Assembly (NCBI RefSeq): GCF_018446385.1 | Contig: NC_055996.1 | Span: 127,706,532 to 127,770,531 of the forward strand | DNA: 64,000 nt | Direction: 5' to 3' | Source of the DNA: Zingiber officinale | Taxonomy: Eukaryota > Streptophyta > Magnoliopsida > Zingiberales > Zingiberaceae | Part shown: piece after piece, positions 1 through 12,361 of the stretch | How positions within the stretch are numbered: the first letter of the stretch is position 1 | Layout: every line of letters begins with the position of its first letter | Position numbers and translations under genes: made by a program | Notes under the pieces: generated by a model | Database searches by the model: none | The model's input: the letters and a program-made list of their open reading frames with translations, nothing else | Told to the model about the DNA's origin: nothing

Positions 1-106
1 TGAAGGGGCTACCGGAAGAGATGGAACTATCGGGAAGCGAGAAAGGGCTGCTGGAAGTAGGAGTGGAGTTTCCTCTCTTCTAACCCTAAAAGAGAAAGGG
101 GAAGGC

Positions 107-1528
107 TGTTGGATCGAGAAGCGCTAGAGGGAGGGGGGGGGGGGGGTGAATAGCGCTCGTGGCTTTCACTCGTTACAGATTCGTAAAATACTCAAGAAGT
201 AGTAGCGGAAATAGATAAAATAACAAACACACAGAAGACTCCAAGATTTACTTGGTTCGGAGCCTAGGGCGACTCCTACTCCAAGGCCCGCGATCTTTGA
301 TCGCTTTCGGTGGGCAACAACTATAATATCACAAATCTTTTACAAGCAAATAAGTACAAGTATTAAACTTTAAAAGATTATACCGACAAATACAAAGATG
401 AACGAAGTGGTTGTCGATTGTCGGAGTAGCAGAGGCTAGTTGAAGCTTTCGGAGCAGCGTACAAGATCACAAGTTCTTCTGTTCGAGTTCCTCTCAAAGC
501 TGCACCCCAAGGCTTCTTTTTATAGCCTCTGCAAGACTGATCCAGATCCTCGAACCTCGGGATCAGATTTGACCCGAAGCGGATCGGTCGACCGATCCCC
601 GGTTTGAACGACTGATCAGATGGCCTCCACCTCATCCGATCTGCTCGCTCCGCTTCAATCTGGTCAACTTCTATCCCATGTTCGGTCGACCAATAAACAG
701 GTTCGGTCGACCGATTAGCTGCTTTGACTCAATCCAACCGGCCTGATCCAGTCGATGCCCAACCTTGGTTCGGTCGAACGATCCCAAGGTTCGGTCGACC
801 GATCCCCTTGTCGAGCTGGTCCAATCTCTGGAAAACTGAACTGCTGGCTTGGGGGTTCGGTCGACCGATCATAGCTGATTCCAACCCTGCACAAATATGT
901 TAGTTTCTTACAAAACAGAGTTAGAATACAACAAAACTATATAAGATAAGTCTGACAGTCTTCGGACTGTCCGGTTCTGACTTCGGATTTTCGACCGAAA
1001 ACCCTAGGTCGAACCGACGCCTAATGTTCCCTCTGCGGGGAACACGTCCTCACCTACTCCTCTCAGGAGAGTTACCTGTTGCCAGTGTGATCCTCCAGAT
1101 CGACTGGACTTTTGCTCAGCGCTCGATGCTTCCGGACTTTCTGCTGGACGCCCGCTCCCCAACCCGTCCAGTCTTCCACCTGATTCGCGACACCAAGACT
1201 TGCCACCTAGGGTTACCATCCCCTAGGACTTTTGCCTGAAGTCCTCGACCCGCCAAGACTTTCCGCATAGGGTTACCAACCCCTATGACCTAGGGTTACC
1301 ACTCCCTAGGGTTTTCCTTCACCTAGGGTTACTACCCCCTAGGACCTAGGGTTACCACACCCTAGGGTTTTCACCTTGCTTAGCCGCAGCTAGGACTTTT
1401 GCCTAAGTATCACTTAGGACTTTCCTGCAAGCTCTATGAACCTTGTTAGATAACACCACAGCTTAACTTTGAACCCTTTGCCATAATCAAAACTCAGGTT
1501 CGATCATTTGGTGTTCACTGCACCAACA
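107..1528 (-). mobile_element. Solo LTR of a Copia-type retrotransposon (LTR-A)
   Basis: The block begins TGTTGGATCG and ends TGCACCAACA. It is flanked by a perfect 5-bp target duplication AAGGC (102-106 and 1529-1533), so it is one complete LTR without internal sequence, the product expected from LTR-LTR recombination. Comparison with the two-LTR element at 9430-13284, whose primer-binding site fixes its direction, puts the sense strand on minus. A minus-strand TATA box (GCTATAAAAAG) lies at 515-525. Six copies of a TCGGTCGACCGA-like palindrome lie upstream of it (584-868), and a CCTAGGGTTACC-rich minisatellite at about 1195-1395. A G-run lies at about 130-147. No protein is encoded. Confidence 0.88.
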
Positions 1529-4500
1529 AAGGCTTCAATTCCTCCTCTTTTAACCTGAAGAGGAGGCGGCTGGAGGTGATGGATGTGAAAAAGAAGGGTT
1601 GTCGGTGATGGAGAAGATGAACTCTTCACTTCTAACCTAAAGTGGAGAAGGGATGATCTTTAATTCCTCCTCTTTTAACCCGAAGAGGAGGATTAAGAGG
1701 GCTTGGTGGTAAGAATGGAGCTCTCCTCTTCCTAACCCGGAAAAGCAGAGGTTGTTGGGCATTGGGTTGGAAGCTTGTCGTGAGTTGCTTGAGGTGTAAG
1801 GGAAGATAATGGCGGATTGAGATGTAGAGGAGAGCTGGCGCCTTGCCGGTGGTGGATATGGAGAAGGATGGCAGTTGATCGGCAGATGTAGGAGAAGAAG
1901 GTCGCTCGGTGAAGAAGGGTCGTCTGGTGTAGAATGCATGAGGAATAAGATATTCTACCCTTGTGAGACAGCATCGGGCCAAAAAGAATAGAAATCAAAA
2001 TTAGGGATTTTCTCTCCACCATTGGATTGACTTGGATTTGAATCAGTGGACCGAATTGGAGGATCTAGATGAAGAGAAGAGATGTGGATCCGGATTTTGG
2101 TTGATGGAAGAAGTTGATCCATTAGGGTATTAAGTGGATCTGAGTTTGAGTTGCTTCATTATAGTAAAAAGTGGAATCTCCCATGTCAAGGGTTCCACAT
2201 GGCTAATCTCATGATCATTTGTGAGGAGATAAATCAGAAAGCTACAATTGATCATTGGGAGAGAATATTTTTCTCTACTTTGCCAAGATTCGACCGCTTG
2301 TTCATTGTAGTAATATTTATCCTGCAATAACTAACTCAACTATGCTCCGAGGGCAAAAATAAATATTTGAGTTGCTTTATAGATTTAAATTTGAGTCAAA
2401 TGGATCTGAATTTGAATTATGTGGTTAAGGAAAGGGGTGAGATTCGGATCCATTAAGAATATAAAATTGGGCTTTTGTAATTGAGTTTGAAGAGTAGACT
2501 ATTAAATTTATTTGGGTTCCAAGTTAAAACCATTAAAATGTAAACTCTTGATTGTGTTGGGTGAACCCAACGCTCGGTTGAATTAAACTTCAATTGATTT
2601 GAACTCCATCCCATTAAGCCGAATTTAGATGAATCAGATCTCTCAATCTTGAACCATCTGAATCAAGCTCCTCAACCTTAGTATTAGATCCAATCGATTT
2701 GGCTCCTCAACCTTAGTATTAGATCCAATCGATTTGACTCATGCCCATGATTTTTTTTTTTTTAAATCTCCTATAAAATCATGAAATAATATAAAAATTT
2801 AGAGAAAAATTATAATGAGTTTGAAAATAGATCCTAACTCATAAAATATAATTTAAAGATATGAGGACATAAAAATACTAAATATAAAAAACAAACTAAT
2901 ACACTAAAATGTTCATTATCACTCCTCACTTCCAAAGCTGATGCACGTATCAAAAACACCTATACCTAACAATCCAAGGTTGGACCAAAGTTATGATAGA
3001 CCTTGTTCGGCCTGGTCAGATACAACTCAATTTATAGAGTTTAGGGTTTAATTGTCATATCATGCGTTCCTATGTATCACAATTTGACTAATCAGGATAG
3101 ATATTACATCAACATTTAGCACAACGTCACATCGAGTTAACAATATGATAGATATATCACGTGTTAGAAAAGATCATGATAGATTTGGAATTTTATCATC
3201 ATATTATAATAAATCTAATAATCTTGCAAAGATCATAATATTTTTAAATATTTAAACAAAAATAATAATAAATCAAGAACACATTTCTCTAAGTCTATTT
3301 TTGATTTGTTATGGACTCCATTATTTGAAGCAACAAAACAGGGGTCTTACAGTTTGACTTCAATTTTGCTCGATGTGTAAAAATTCCATAGAAATTCGCT
3401 TGGAAACAAAATAATAATTTGACTATTATGATATATTTGTGCGATTGTTGCAAAAATATTTTGATGCAACTCAAGGACAAATGGACTGAGTCGTGGGGGA
3501 AAAGAAGGTCGGCAGAAACTGAGAGTTTATCATCAATTTTTCAGAATAAATTTTTAATCAATTATTAAACATATCATAAATTTTACATGTTTTATAATTT
3601 TATTAAAATTATGAATTTATCAAAAACTTTCCCATGCAAATGGTAGTAAGGTGATTCCGCTTAACTTTCCCGTTATTATCACCGTTGGTTGTCGTAGATG
3701 ACCTTCGATTTGCACCGTTACTTGTTCCCACTCACTCCGCATCTTTCATTGAAAGGTCAGTCTGAGAACGCAATTCCCACACTATCGCCTCTCCCGTAGT
3801 AAGTTCGCACGGTTACAGTGGTTGAGGTATAAAATATTGTCCTATAAAATTTTGGGATCAAAATTTAGCGAATCTATTGATCATTTACATTAATGATTAG
3901 TATTCATCCGTGATGTTCTTTCTTCGTGTTGATCTTAAGATGAATTGACAAAGATTTAAACGAATGAATCATCTTTTATCATATAGTAAGTTCACACCAT
4001 TCCATCCACCATCCACATCTTTATTGATCATTCATATTTTATTTTTTATATTAATCATATCATATAGTGTTGAATCTAGAATGATCTATTCAATCCTATA
4101 AAAGGTTTTTTATCGATCGTTAAGATAAATCGGAAAGTATTCACGACGAACATCCCAGAAGTCCAATATCCTTTAATTATACTTTTCATAAATACCTAAA
4201 TGACAATCAAACCTCCTTCTATTACACCATACCAAAAGGGGCATTAGTGATCATAGTACGTCGTTTGATGATAGATTTACATTTTCCTCACACAAATAAA
4301 TAATTCTCATATAGAAAAATTAAATTAATTTTAAAATGCCTTAAAACCTCTAACTCATTTTATAAATTCAATTCAACAATAAATTTAAAAATAAATATTT
4401 TAAATAAAAATATTATACTATATTATATTATAATAATATTCTTTCACCCCTGAGTCATTTTGATTGTGGATTATAAATTAATTTATTTATAGTGTACCAA

Positions 4501-4730
4501 TTTAAAATTTTATTCATATTTTTTTTTTCATTATTTCCTACTAAAATATCTCGCCCATCCAATTTTTATGTACCGAATTCATGATTGACTTAGAGTCGGA
4601 CAAAACAAGTCTACGCTCCCAGTGCCCGTCGTCCAATTAAATTAAAACAAGTTATGCAATTATTTTGACTAAATAATTGACATGCACCTTCGGAATTGAA
4701 CAGCACGGGCCTGCCTTGACGCGTTGGGAT
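1529..4730. other. Intergenic, no gene seen; short hairpins and a 35-bp duplication
   Basis: I see no convincing coding region. At 1540-1750 several imperfect hairpins repeat the pattern CCTCCTCTT...AAGAGGAGG around a TAACC loop; a related copy lies left of LTR-A at 71-99, as expected if the LTR split this block. A 35-bp unit is present twice in tandem at 2667-2736. The rest is AT-rich and shows no recognised feature up to the FERONIA-like promoter. From about 4500 on, the sequence is shared with the regions upstream of the other two FERONIA-like copies. Confidence 0.5.
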
Positions 4731-4733
4731 CAC

Positions 4734-4739
4734 TATAAG
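4734..4739 (+). promoter_or_regulatory. TATA box of FERONIA-like gene 1
   Basis: TATAAG sits in the context ATCACTATAAG, which is kept in all three copies of this gene family in the window (also at 27879 and 30199). It lies about 315 bases before the ATG, which leaves room for a 5' UTR with an intron. The assignment rests on position and conservation only. Confidence 0.6.
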
Positions 4740-4861
4740 ATTCCATGTCGAATAATATAATATAATAATACAATATAGGCGAGCACTGAGCAGCCAAGAC
4801 GCTTCACGCTGAGAGAGTTCTACGATCGGAGTCGGAGGCCCTCTATACTGCATCTGGTCAG

Positions 4862-4959
4862 GTTTTCTGCTTTTCTATTTTCGGTGTTCTTTTTGCTTGT
4901 GATTTTACCTTTCCGGTATAGGCTTACCATCGTTATCCGTTCCTTCTCTTGTTTCACAG
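4862..4959 (+). other. Predicted 5'-UTR intron of FERONIA-like gene 1
   Basis: The donor CAG|GTTTTC and the acceptor TTTCACAG bracket a T-rich stretch. Both sites are conserved in the other two copies (in gene 2 the intron would be 30325-30458), although the sequence between them varies in length. This fits a leader intron in front of an intronless coding region. It is a prediction from splice-site pattern. Confidence 0.5.
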
Positions 4960-5050
4960 TATCTACGATTCTCCCAAAACCCCTTTCTTTTGAAAATTTC
5001 TAGTGGTGGAAAAATCGAATCTTGCTCAAGGTTCGAGCGAGCTTTTTCCC

Positions 5051-7714
5051 ATGAAGAATCCTGTGGTTCTCCCTAATTGCGCCCTCGTCTGCGCTTCTTT
5101 GATAATCTTGTCGGTGGCTCCGGCCATCTTAGCTGCTGATAATGACTCCGCGATCCTCCTCAGTTGCGGAGCTTCTCAACCGGGCTCCGACCTCGATGGA
5201 AGGGATTGGACCCCCGACTCCGATTTCAACTTCTCCCTCCCTTTGAGCGGCCATAGCGTCAAAGCTACACAGCAAGCTTCGTCGGTGCCTCGAGTCCCGT
5301 ACTTGACGGCTCGGGTCTTCACTTCCCCTTTTTCCTACAATTTCCCTCTCGCCGTCGGCGGTCGGGTATTCCTCCGCCTCTATTTCTACTCTTCCAATTA
5401 CGACAACGACAACTACACCTCTGGCGATGCCTTCTTCTCTGTCACAGCTGGCCCTTACACCCTCCTCCACAATTTTAGTGCTTCTCTTGTTGCTAATAAT
5501 TTAAATGATGACTTCTTTACCCGTGAATTTTCCCTCAATGTCTCCACCGGCGTCCTAAACCTCACCTTCTCCCCCTCCCCCACTCATAACAATTCTTATG
5601 CCTTTATAAACGGCATCGAGATTGTGCCAATCCCTGACATCTTTAACTCCGGCAATGCTATGCTTATCACTGGTGGCGATGGCAATTCCATAACGTACGA
5701 GATCGATCCAGAAACGGCCATCGAAACTATTTACCGGCTCAACGTGGGTGGCGGAGCAATCGCCCCTCCCAATGGGGAATTTTCCAGACTTTGGGAAGAC
5801 GATTCACGTTATATTTTTGCCGCTGCTTCTGGTGTGACATTTTCTAACGATCCAAATGTTAGCATCACATACCCCCCTGACGTTCCATCTTACATTGCGC
5901 CAACTGAAGTCTACGCGACAGCAAGGTCAATGGGTCCAGACGCATCAGTGAATTTGCAGTACAATCTTACATGGATTCTTCAAGTAGATGCTGGCTTCTA
6001 CTACCTTGTCCGGCTTCATTTTTGTGAGATCCAGTATCCCATAACCACGATTAACCAAAGAGTTTTTGATATCTTCATTAATAACCAGACAGCACAGAAA
6101 TACGCAGATGTTATTGCTTGGAGTGGCGGTATCGGTGTTGCAACATTCAGGGATTACGTGGTGATTACAACAGGAAGTGGGCAGATGGACATGTGGGTTG
6201 CCCTTCATCCAGATACCTTTACGCAACCAGCGTACTACGATGCAATTTTAAACGGGCTGGAGGTCTTCAAGTTGCCAAACAGCAGCAACAGTTTAGCTGG
6301 TTTTAATCCAGAACCACGTAGTACTCAGACTTTTGATAGTCCTAATGGGAGTGCCAGTCCGAAGCATCATAAGGCTTTTGCTGCTGTTCTTGGTGGGTTA
6401 ACTGGGGGAGTTGCCATTTTGCTTGTTGCTTTTGGCCTTATTCTGTTATGCAGGCGCCGTAAGAAGCAGAAGGCGAAGGAAGTAGCCACCAGTGAGGGGA
6501 CTTATGGTGCGTTGCCTCTCTCCCTCATCGGCAACTCACCTTTTGCTACATCAGCCAAGACAACAATGGAGAGCAATGCCTCGCCGCTTCCTGCTAATCT
6601 TTGCCGCTACTTCACCTTTGAAGAGATCCAAACTGCCACAAAAGACTTTGATGAATCTCTTCTTCTCGGTGTTGGTGGGTTCGGGAAGGTCTACCTCGGG
6701 GAGATTGACGATGGAACCACGAAGGTCGCGATCAAGCGTGGTAACCCAATGTCAGAGCAAGGTGTCCATGAATTCCAGACCGAAATCGAGATGCTATCCA
6801 AGCTCCGACACAGGCATCTTGTTTCTTTAATTGGTTTCTGTGAGGAGAACTATGAAATGATCTTAGTCTATGATTATATGGCTCATGGCACGCTTCGTGA
6901 GCACCTGTATAATACACAAAAACCACCACTTTCATGGAAACAAAGACTTGAGATCTGCATTGGAGCTGCGCATGGGCTACATTACCTTCACACAGGTGCG
7001 ACATACACTATTATACATCGAGATGTGAAGACCACAAACATATTGTTAGATGCAAATTGGGTTGCCAAAGTTTCAGATTTCGGACTTTCGAAAACTGGCC
7101 CCGAAATGGACGACACTCATGTTAGCACAGTAGTGAAGGGAAGCTTTGGTTACCTTGATCCAGAGTACTTCAGGAGGCAGCAGCTCACTGAGAAATCTGA
7201 CGTTTACTCTTTTGGGGTCGTATTGTTCGAGGTCCTCTGTGCTCGGCCAGCTCTTAATCGGGCACTTCCAAAGGAGCAAGTGAGCTTGGCTGATTGGGCA
7301 CTGCACTGCCAAAAGAAGGGCATTCTCGAGGAGATCACGGACCCCTGCTTGAAGGGTAGGATTGCTCCACAATGTTTCAAGAAGTTCGCAGAGACCGCAG
7401 AGAAATGCTTGGCTGATGTCGGGGTGGAACGACCTTCCATGGGCGACGTCCTTTGGAACCTTCAATTTGCCCTGCATATCCAGGAAAGCGCAGAGAACAG
7501 CGGCAACATCATCGACGGCATATTCGATGAAGCAATACCACTCGGTATGTTCCATAAGCAAGACCTTAACACTCCAACGACGGAATCAACTACTGCAACA
7601 ACCATAACCTCCACGATGAGCATTCAAGACCGGAGCATTATTGGTAGCGAGGACTCTCAAGGACTGGCTCCTAATGCTGTCTTCTCAGAGATCATGAACC
7701 CTACAGGACGTTGA
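5051..7714 (+). CDS. FER: FERONIA-type CrRLK1L receptor-like kinase, copy 1
   Basis: An intronless 887-residue plasma-membrane receptor kinase. Visible parts: signal peptide (about 1-28), a malectin-like extracellular region (about 30-405) with many N-glycosylation sequons, a transmembrane helix (about 444-467) followed by CRRRKKQK, and a Ser/Thr kinase domain (about 533-808). The kinase has GVGGFGKVY at 540-548, VAIK lysine 562, HRD 656-658, DFG 676-678 and the CrRLK1L signature GYLDPEYFRRQQLTEKSD. The C-terminal lobe (KFAETAEKCLAD, RPSMGDVLWNL) resembles FERONIA more than ANXUR or HERK. Family members sense RALF peptides with LLG co-receptors and control cell-wall integrity, growth and pollen-tube reception. 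The frame is open 16 codons upstream, but only from a GTG; the ATG at 5051 aligns with the start of copy 2. All key residues are present, so it is probably functional. Confidence 0.92.
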   Translation: MKNPVVLPNCALVCASLIILSVAPAILAADNDSAILLSCGASQPGSDLDGRDWTPDSDFNFSLPLSGHSVKATQQASSVPRVPYLTARVFTSPFSYNFPLAVGGRVFLRLYFYSSNYDNDNYTSGDAFFSVTAGPYTLLHNFSASLVANNLNDDFFTREFSLNVSTGVLNLTFSPSPTHNNSYAFINGIEIVPIPDIFNSGNAMLITGGDGNSITYEIDPETAIETIYRLNVGGGAIAPPNGEFSRLWEDDSRYIFAAASGVTFSNDPNVSITYPPDVPSYIAPTEVYATARSMGPDASVNLQYNLTWILQVDAGFYYLVRLHFCEIQYPITTINQRVFDIFINNQTAQKYADVIAWSGGIGVATFRDYVVITTGSGQMDMWVALHPDTFTQPAYYDAILNGLEVFKLPNSSNSLAGFNPEPRSTQTFDSPNGSASPKHHKAFAAVLGGLTGGVAILLVAFGLILLCRRRKKQKAKEVATSEGTYGALPLSLIGNSPFATSAKTTMESNASPLPANLCRYFTFEEIQTATKDFDESLLLGVGGFGKVYLGEIDDGTTKVAIKRGNPMSEQGVHEFQTEIEMLSKLRHRHLVSLIGFCEENYEMILVYDYMAHGTLREHLYNTQKPPLSWKQRLEICIGAAHGLHYLHTGATYTIIHRDVKTTNILLDANWVAKVSDFGLSKTGPEMDDTHVSTVVKGSFGYLDPEYFRRQQLTEKSDVYSFGVVLFEVLCARPALNRALPKEQVSLADWALHCQKKGILEEITDPCLKGRIAPQCFKKFAETAEKCLADVGVERPSMGDVLWNLQFALHIQESAENSGNIIDGIFDEAIPLGMFHKQDLNTPTTESTTATTITSTMSIQDRSIIGSEDSQGLAPNAVFSEIMNPTGR

Positions 7715-9045
7715 GAGGCCACATCGGTTAATGTCATGGCTTGTTGTTATAAGTTTAGGTCAGTTTCTTTGCATCTGCAAGAATGTTATTCTGCCGTATT
7801 GAAATGTAAAAGCTATAGTCATTGTATGATGAAGCTTTAGTTATTATCACTTGATAGGCGATGTTTTCTAGTAAGATCTCGAGATTACAAGCATCTGTTA
7901 AAGATAATTTCTTTAAAAAACTTCGATTGTTCATGGACTCACTCCATTGGCGTTCTCTCCAACAGATTGAGTTGATTCCACATTTTTGCGGTGATCTTAC
8001 AACAAATTAATTATTAGAATAGTGTTAAAACTATGGTTAAGGAACATAATGCTCCTTATCTCTTTAGAACTTCTCACTTATTTTTCAACCTTAATTTGAT
8101 TATTGACTTGCACGTATCGAGATGAACCTTTATTTTTAGGGATGAACCTTTATTTTTAGTGTTTGATACTCAAGATATTTATATTTTGATCGGTCCTAAG
8201 TCCAGATGAGCTTTTAAGACTTCATTTCTCAAGCACTCAAGTGGATTTTACCAAATAATAGATCGACTTTATGGCTGGCCAAACCTTAGAATCTAGTCGG
8301 TCTTAGCTTCGGACGGACTTAGTTCCATATGTCTCGTGAAAGTTCTGGACATTCGAAATGCTATCACTTATGTCTTGTTCACTTGGGAGAGCCGAAAGCA
8401 AAATTAAGGAAAAGTTTTTGTCGTTTACTTCATTAAAATTTTCAAATGCAAGAGAAACACTATCCATCAACAGATAGTTTTGGAGCCAAAATCGATCACC
8501 TCAAAATCAGACAGAAAGTAGCGGATGGGAAAAAAAATGACAGCATGTGCCTCTTTTTATTCACAAAATACACCATATACCCCCAAAAATGACGTATGTA
8601 CCTTTTTAAACTCACAAAATTACACCATGTATCGAAAAAATGACGCATGTACCATTTTTATTTACAAAATTACATCGCATGTATTCACCTTCCTTTATCA
8701 AGATAAACAAGCATGCAAAGGAAGAGATTTCTTCACCCTTTCTCTTCTTTTCCTCCGAGGATAATCTTCTATCATAGATTTCTTTCCCTTCCTCATCTGT
8801 GCTTTAGAGTAAACAGAGCATTAAGATTAGGTGATAAGACTTCTAATTCAGTACATGAAATTGGACTAAGACGATCCTTCGTTTAAAATACACAAGACAA
8901 TCTCGAATACGTAGAAAAAAAATATAATAATAGTGAATAAGATGGCTAAGCATGACTAATAAGTAGATTAAAGAAAATAAAGTTTTAGTTACAGCGAAAA
9001 GAAGCTCATTTACATAAGTTGTATTTGTTAAGCAAAGAAAAGGGA
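7715..9045. other. Downstream region of gene 1, no gene; contains a minisatellite
   Basis: The first 150 bases are similar to the region after copy 2 and should hold the 3' UTR. No coding region follows. Around 8525-8690 a unit of about 52 bp repeats three times (see separate entry). Confidence 0.5.
8525..8690. repeat. Three-copy minisatellite, about 52-bp unit
   Basis: Each unit has the order AAAAATGACnnATGTnCC, a T-rich stretch, CACAAAAT and TACACCATGTAT, with several differences between copies. One frame stays open through it, but the encoded residues are simple and repetitive, so I treat it as non-coding. Confidence 0.6.
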
Positions 9046-11147
9046 CTACTTTAGAATGGGAAAAGGCCGAGCAGACGCTCTTTTATGATCCGTTGGCGAT
9101 CTAGGAAATGAGTTAGGGGTTCGAATGCTAAGTAGGCCCCTCCTTGAGCTATGACACTGCACCTTCAGCCCCGACGAGACAATGAAATCACGTGACTGGA
9201 AGAGGACTGTCTTTCTCTCTTTGAACCGCTTGTCCTCCCTAGCTCGGTAGGTAGCTAGGTCCGCCAAGGCCACTGTCAGCTCAGAAGAAACATCCACCAG
9301 TTCAGATTTAGAGGCAGCCAAAGCAGTTTAGCCAACCCCGAAGTCCACCCGGAGGGACTCTAGCTCCGCCTTTTGGATGCCTAGGCTTTGCTACTGCTTG
9401 GACGTTAATTGAACTTGGGTTGCCGACTCTGTTGGTCCTTTGGTGACCGGCTAGAGGGAGGATGAATATCCTGCACAATAAAACGAAAAAGACCTTCCTC
9501 GACTTATAGCTTTATCAAAATAAACACTTGCATAAAAAGTATTAAAAGACAAAAAAAAAGAGGCTCAGAAAGAGTTACTTCGTTACAACTGGAGAGGTTG
9601 TTAATCCAAGGAAGATGAAAAGCTCAGTAAAAATCTCCTCTGGGTGGAGAAGCCTCTTACAGCAATTAAATCTCACAACTAGAAAGCTAAACTCAAACAG
9701 AATCGATTACAAGTGTTGTGTTTTGCTTTCTGGGACCGAAGCTGTATTTATAGCCCTGGTCGGGGCACCTGGAAGGGTTCCAAGCTCATGGAGGGGGATA
9801 AAACTTTATTTCCATCGCAACGGATCACGTTTGGCGCGTTCCGGATAAAAATCCTAGTCCGGGCGCCCAGACCAAGAAAGTCAACATCTATTGACTTTCG
9901 ATCCCGGTCTTCCGTTCCGGTTTCACTCGCCTTGGTCCGGGTCTTTCGCTCTGGTTCCGCTTGCTTGGGTGATCTCGGCCATTCGGAATAGGGCTCACTC
10001 GAACTCAACTTCTGACTTTCGAGCAATCTTTCGCTCCGGCTTCTCGTCCCTCGAAAACGTCGCGCGCCTCCTTCTCGTCTGCCTGCGTACTCTTCCGCAG
10101 CACCTTGTCCCTCAAACACACCGATCCCGTCATCTCTCTTCTGTGTCATCCTTCTCGCTAGCTACGTCTTTTGCTCGACTTCCTATGCTCCTAAGATCCT
10201 GCACAATTAGACACAGGGGTTAAAAACTAATATGACCTAACTTGACTTGGTTGATCACATCACAACTACCTTAGAGTACTAACAATCTTCCCCTTTTTGA
10301 TGTGATCAAACCCAAGTTAAGTTAGGGTAAACAAACATAAAAAAATAAGAAGGTAATAAATTTACAACTTAATAATTTGTAAAAAATTAAATTATCCTTT
10401 CCTAGACTTAATCTTCTCTTCTCCCCCTTGATTACATTAAAGAGAGTACTTAAAAAATTAGTATGGTCAAAAATAAAAGTCTAAGGAAGACTATAAAAAA
10501 AATTTAAATTTTAAGCCTGAAAAAAATTTTGAGTTAAGAAAACAAGTTGAAAACAAGTTAAATAAAAAATTTTACTTAAAAAAAGTTTCTAACTCTTTTA
10601 AAAATTTTAAATTTTACAAGATAAATAATTTCTAAGTGATGAAATTATCAAAAAAAAAATGATTTCTAGATAATTTCTAATAGTATTTTTGATAAATATT
10701 GAAAGCATTATTTAATTATTATTACAACTTATCAGTTTGTCAATTAAATATTTATTTCAATAATTGGCTTCTAAGCTGTGACGAGACACTAGACCTTCTT
10801 AATTATTGGAGCAACAACCACTTTCTAAACAAAGTCTCTTAAAAAAATTAAATATTTAATTTTCTCTCTGAAAGCCCTAATTAAAAATTTTTTAATCCAA
10901 ATATGATTTTGGAGCCCAATATAAGTTCCTTCCTACTATATTAATTAAAAATTTTTAGGAATGTATTTTTATGAAATTTTAAAGAATGTATTTGAGGTAC
11001 CAATTTAATCCATTGTATTTTCTAATATGCTGAATATTTAAGCATGCACGATTTTTCAAATTTTTTATTTTATTTTTTATAATTTTTCATTCTCAATTTT
11101 AATTTTATCGAAGTCCTCTAATCGACAAGTAGTAGCTAAGAATGATT

Positions 11148-12041
11148 TTAATTCTTTATTTTTTTTTTTAACATACAACAATTCTTTGTTAATAATTTAA
11201 CAAACTGAAATAATTTGTCAGGAGGAAGAGACCATACCTGATTTATTTTATCAATCCTGTAATATGAAGCTCCCCCTGAAATACTGCTTTCTTCTGATGT
11301 AGCTCCCTCTTCATTGATGCTCTCAATGCTCATTTCAGAGCTTGCTTTGTCTTCGTCTTCTTGATGACTTGTCACTAACGCAAGTCCGGTGATGACTTCA
11401 ATTTATGATTCGGACGACGTTTCGTCCCACGTCGCATTTAGATTCTTGTATTTGTTTGTTTGGGTCGACTTCTTGTTCTTGCTCTTGTCCTTGTCTTTCA
11501 ATTTAGGGCAGTTATCTTTCACGTGCCCTTCTTCATCGCAGTGGTAGCATCTTATCCTTCTTCTTCTTTTACTTTGCACTTGATTAAATCTTTTAGTTTT
11601 AAATAACTTTTTAAATTTACGTACCATCAACGCTGTTTCATTATCATCAAGAGAAGATTCTGAATCTTGTTCGTCCATCTTTGCCTTTAGGGCAATGTTG
11701 TGCTTTGACTCTTTCTTCAGATCTGCATATCTTGTTTCATGGACTTCAAAAGTTGAAAATAATTCTTCTAAAGTACTATATTCTAGGTCCTTATATATAT
11801 AATAGACATCTACTAATGATGCCTATTCAGTATTTCTAGGGAATGCATTAAGTGCGTACTTTAGCGAATCTCGGTTGCTTACCTTTTCTCCGAGATTCAT
11901 GAGTCTGGTGATCAACTCCTTGATCCTTGAGTGAAGGAGTGCAATGGTTTCATCTTCTTCTATTTTGATGTTGCTGATCTGGTTTCTAAGCAAATCCCGT
12001 CTCGCGAGTTTTGCCTCCGAGGTTCTTTCGTGTAGTTCCAA
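11148..12041 (-). pseudogene. Copia gag remains with CCHC zinc knuckle
   Basis: Three minus-strand fragments lie in order inside the Copia element. 11823-12041 resembles the UBN2-type gag helical region (IKELITRLMNLGEKVS). 11403-11678 carries a basic stretch and then CYHCDEEGHVKDNC, a CX2CX4HX4C zinc knuckle for RNA binding, followed by a Lys-rich tail. 11148-11375 is an acidic Ser/Glu-rich tail. They are in different frames or separated by stops, so no full gag is made. The A/T-rich stretch 10285-11140 holds nothing coding. Confidence 0.75.
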
Positions 12042-12361
12042 GAATTTCTCCTAAAGCTCCTTGGCAAACTTGTAGGCTCCGATCTGGTTAACTTCTTGTG
12101 GCGGTAAGATACTTAGTAGATGGAACTTTGTTTGTCGTTTGCCACGAAGTCGGCTGGCTCCTTCTTAGTCCATTGGTGTTTTTCTTTGTCTTCAGGTGCT
12201 ACAAAACCAAATTCCATTATTAAGAGTAAATTAAAATCTGTCTTAAAGAATACCTCCATCATTTTCTTCCAACTCATGAATTCCCTCTAGAACTTTGGTG
12301 GGTCGTGCTCTATTCGGCCATCTTGAGTGCTTTGTTCGGCGGTTAGTCTTCCTGAAATTGT

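Noticed and set aside
1632-2022. Overlapping minus-strand frames of 96-116 residues
   Set aside because: Three frames are open over the same purine-rich DNA, none with a domain or a conserved start.
7073-7561. 162-residue open frame on minus, also present at 32589-33077
   Set aside because: It mirrors the conserved kinase codons in both copies. Its conservation follows from the plus-strand gene, and it has no recognisable domain.
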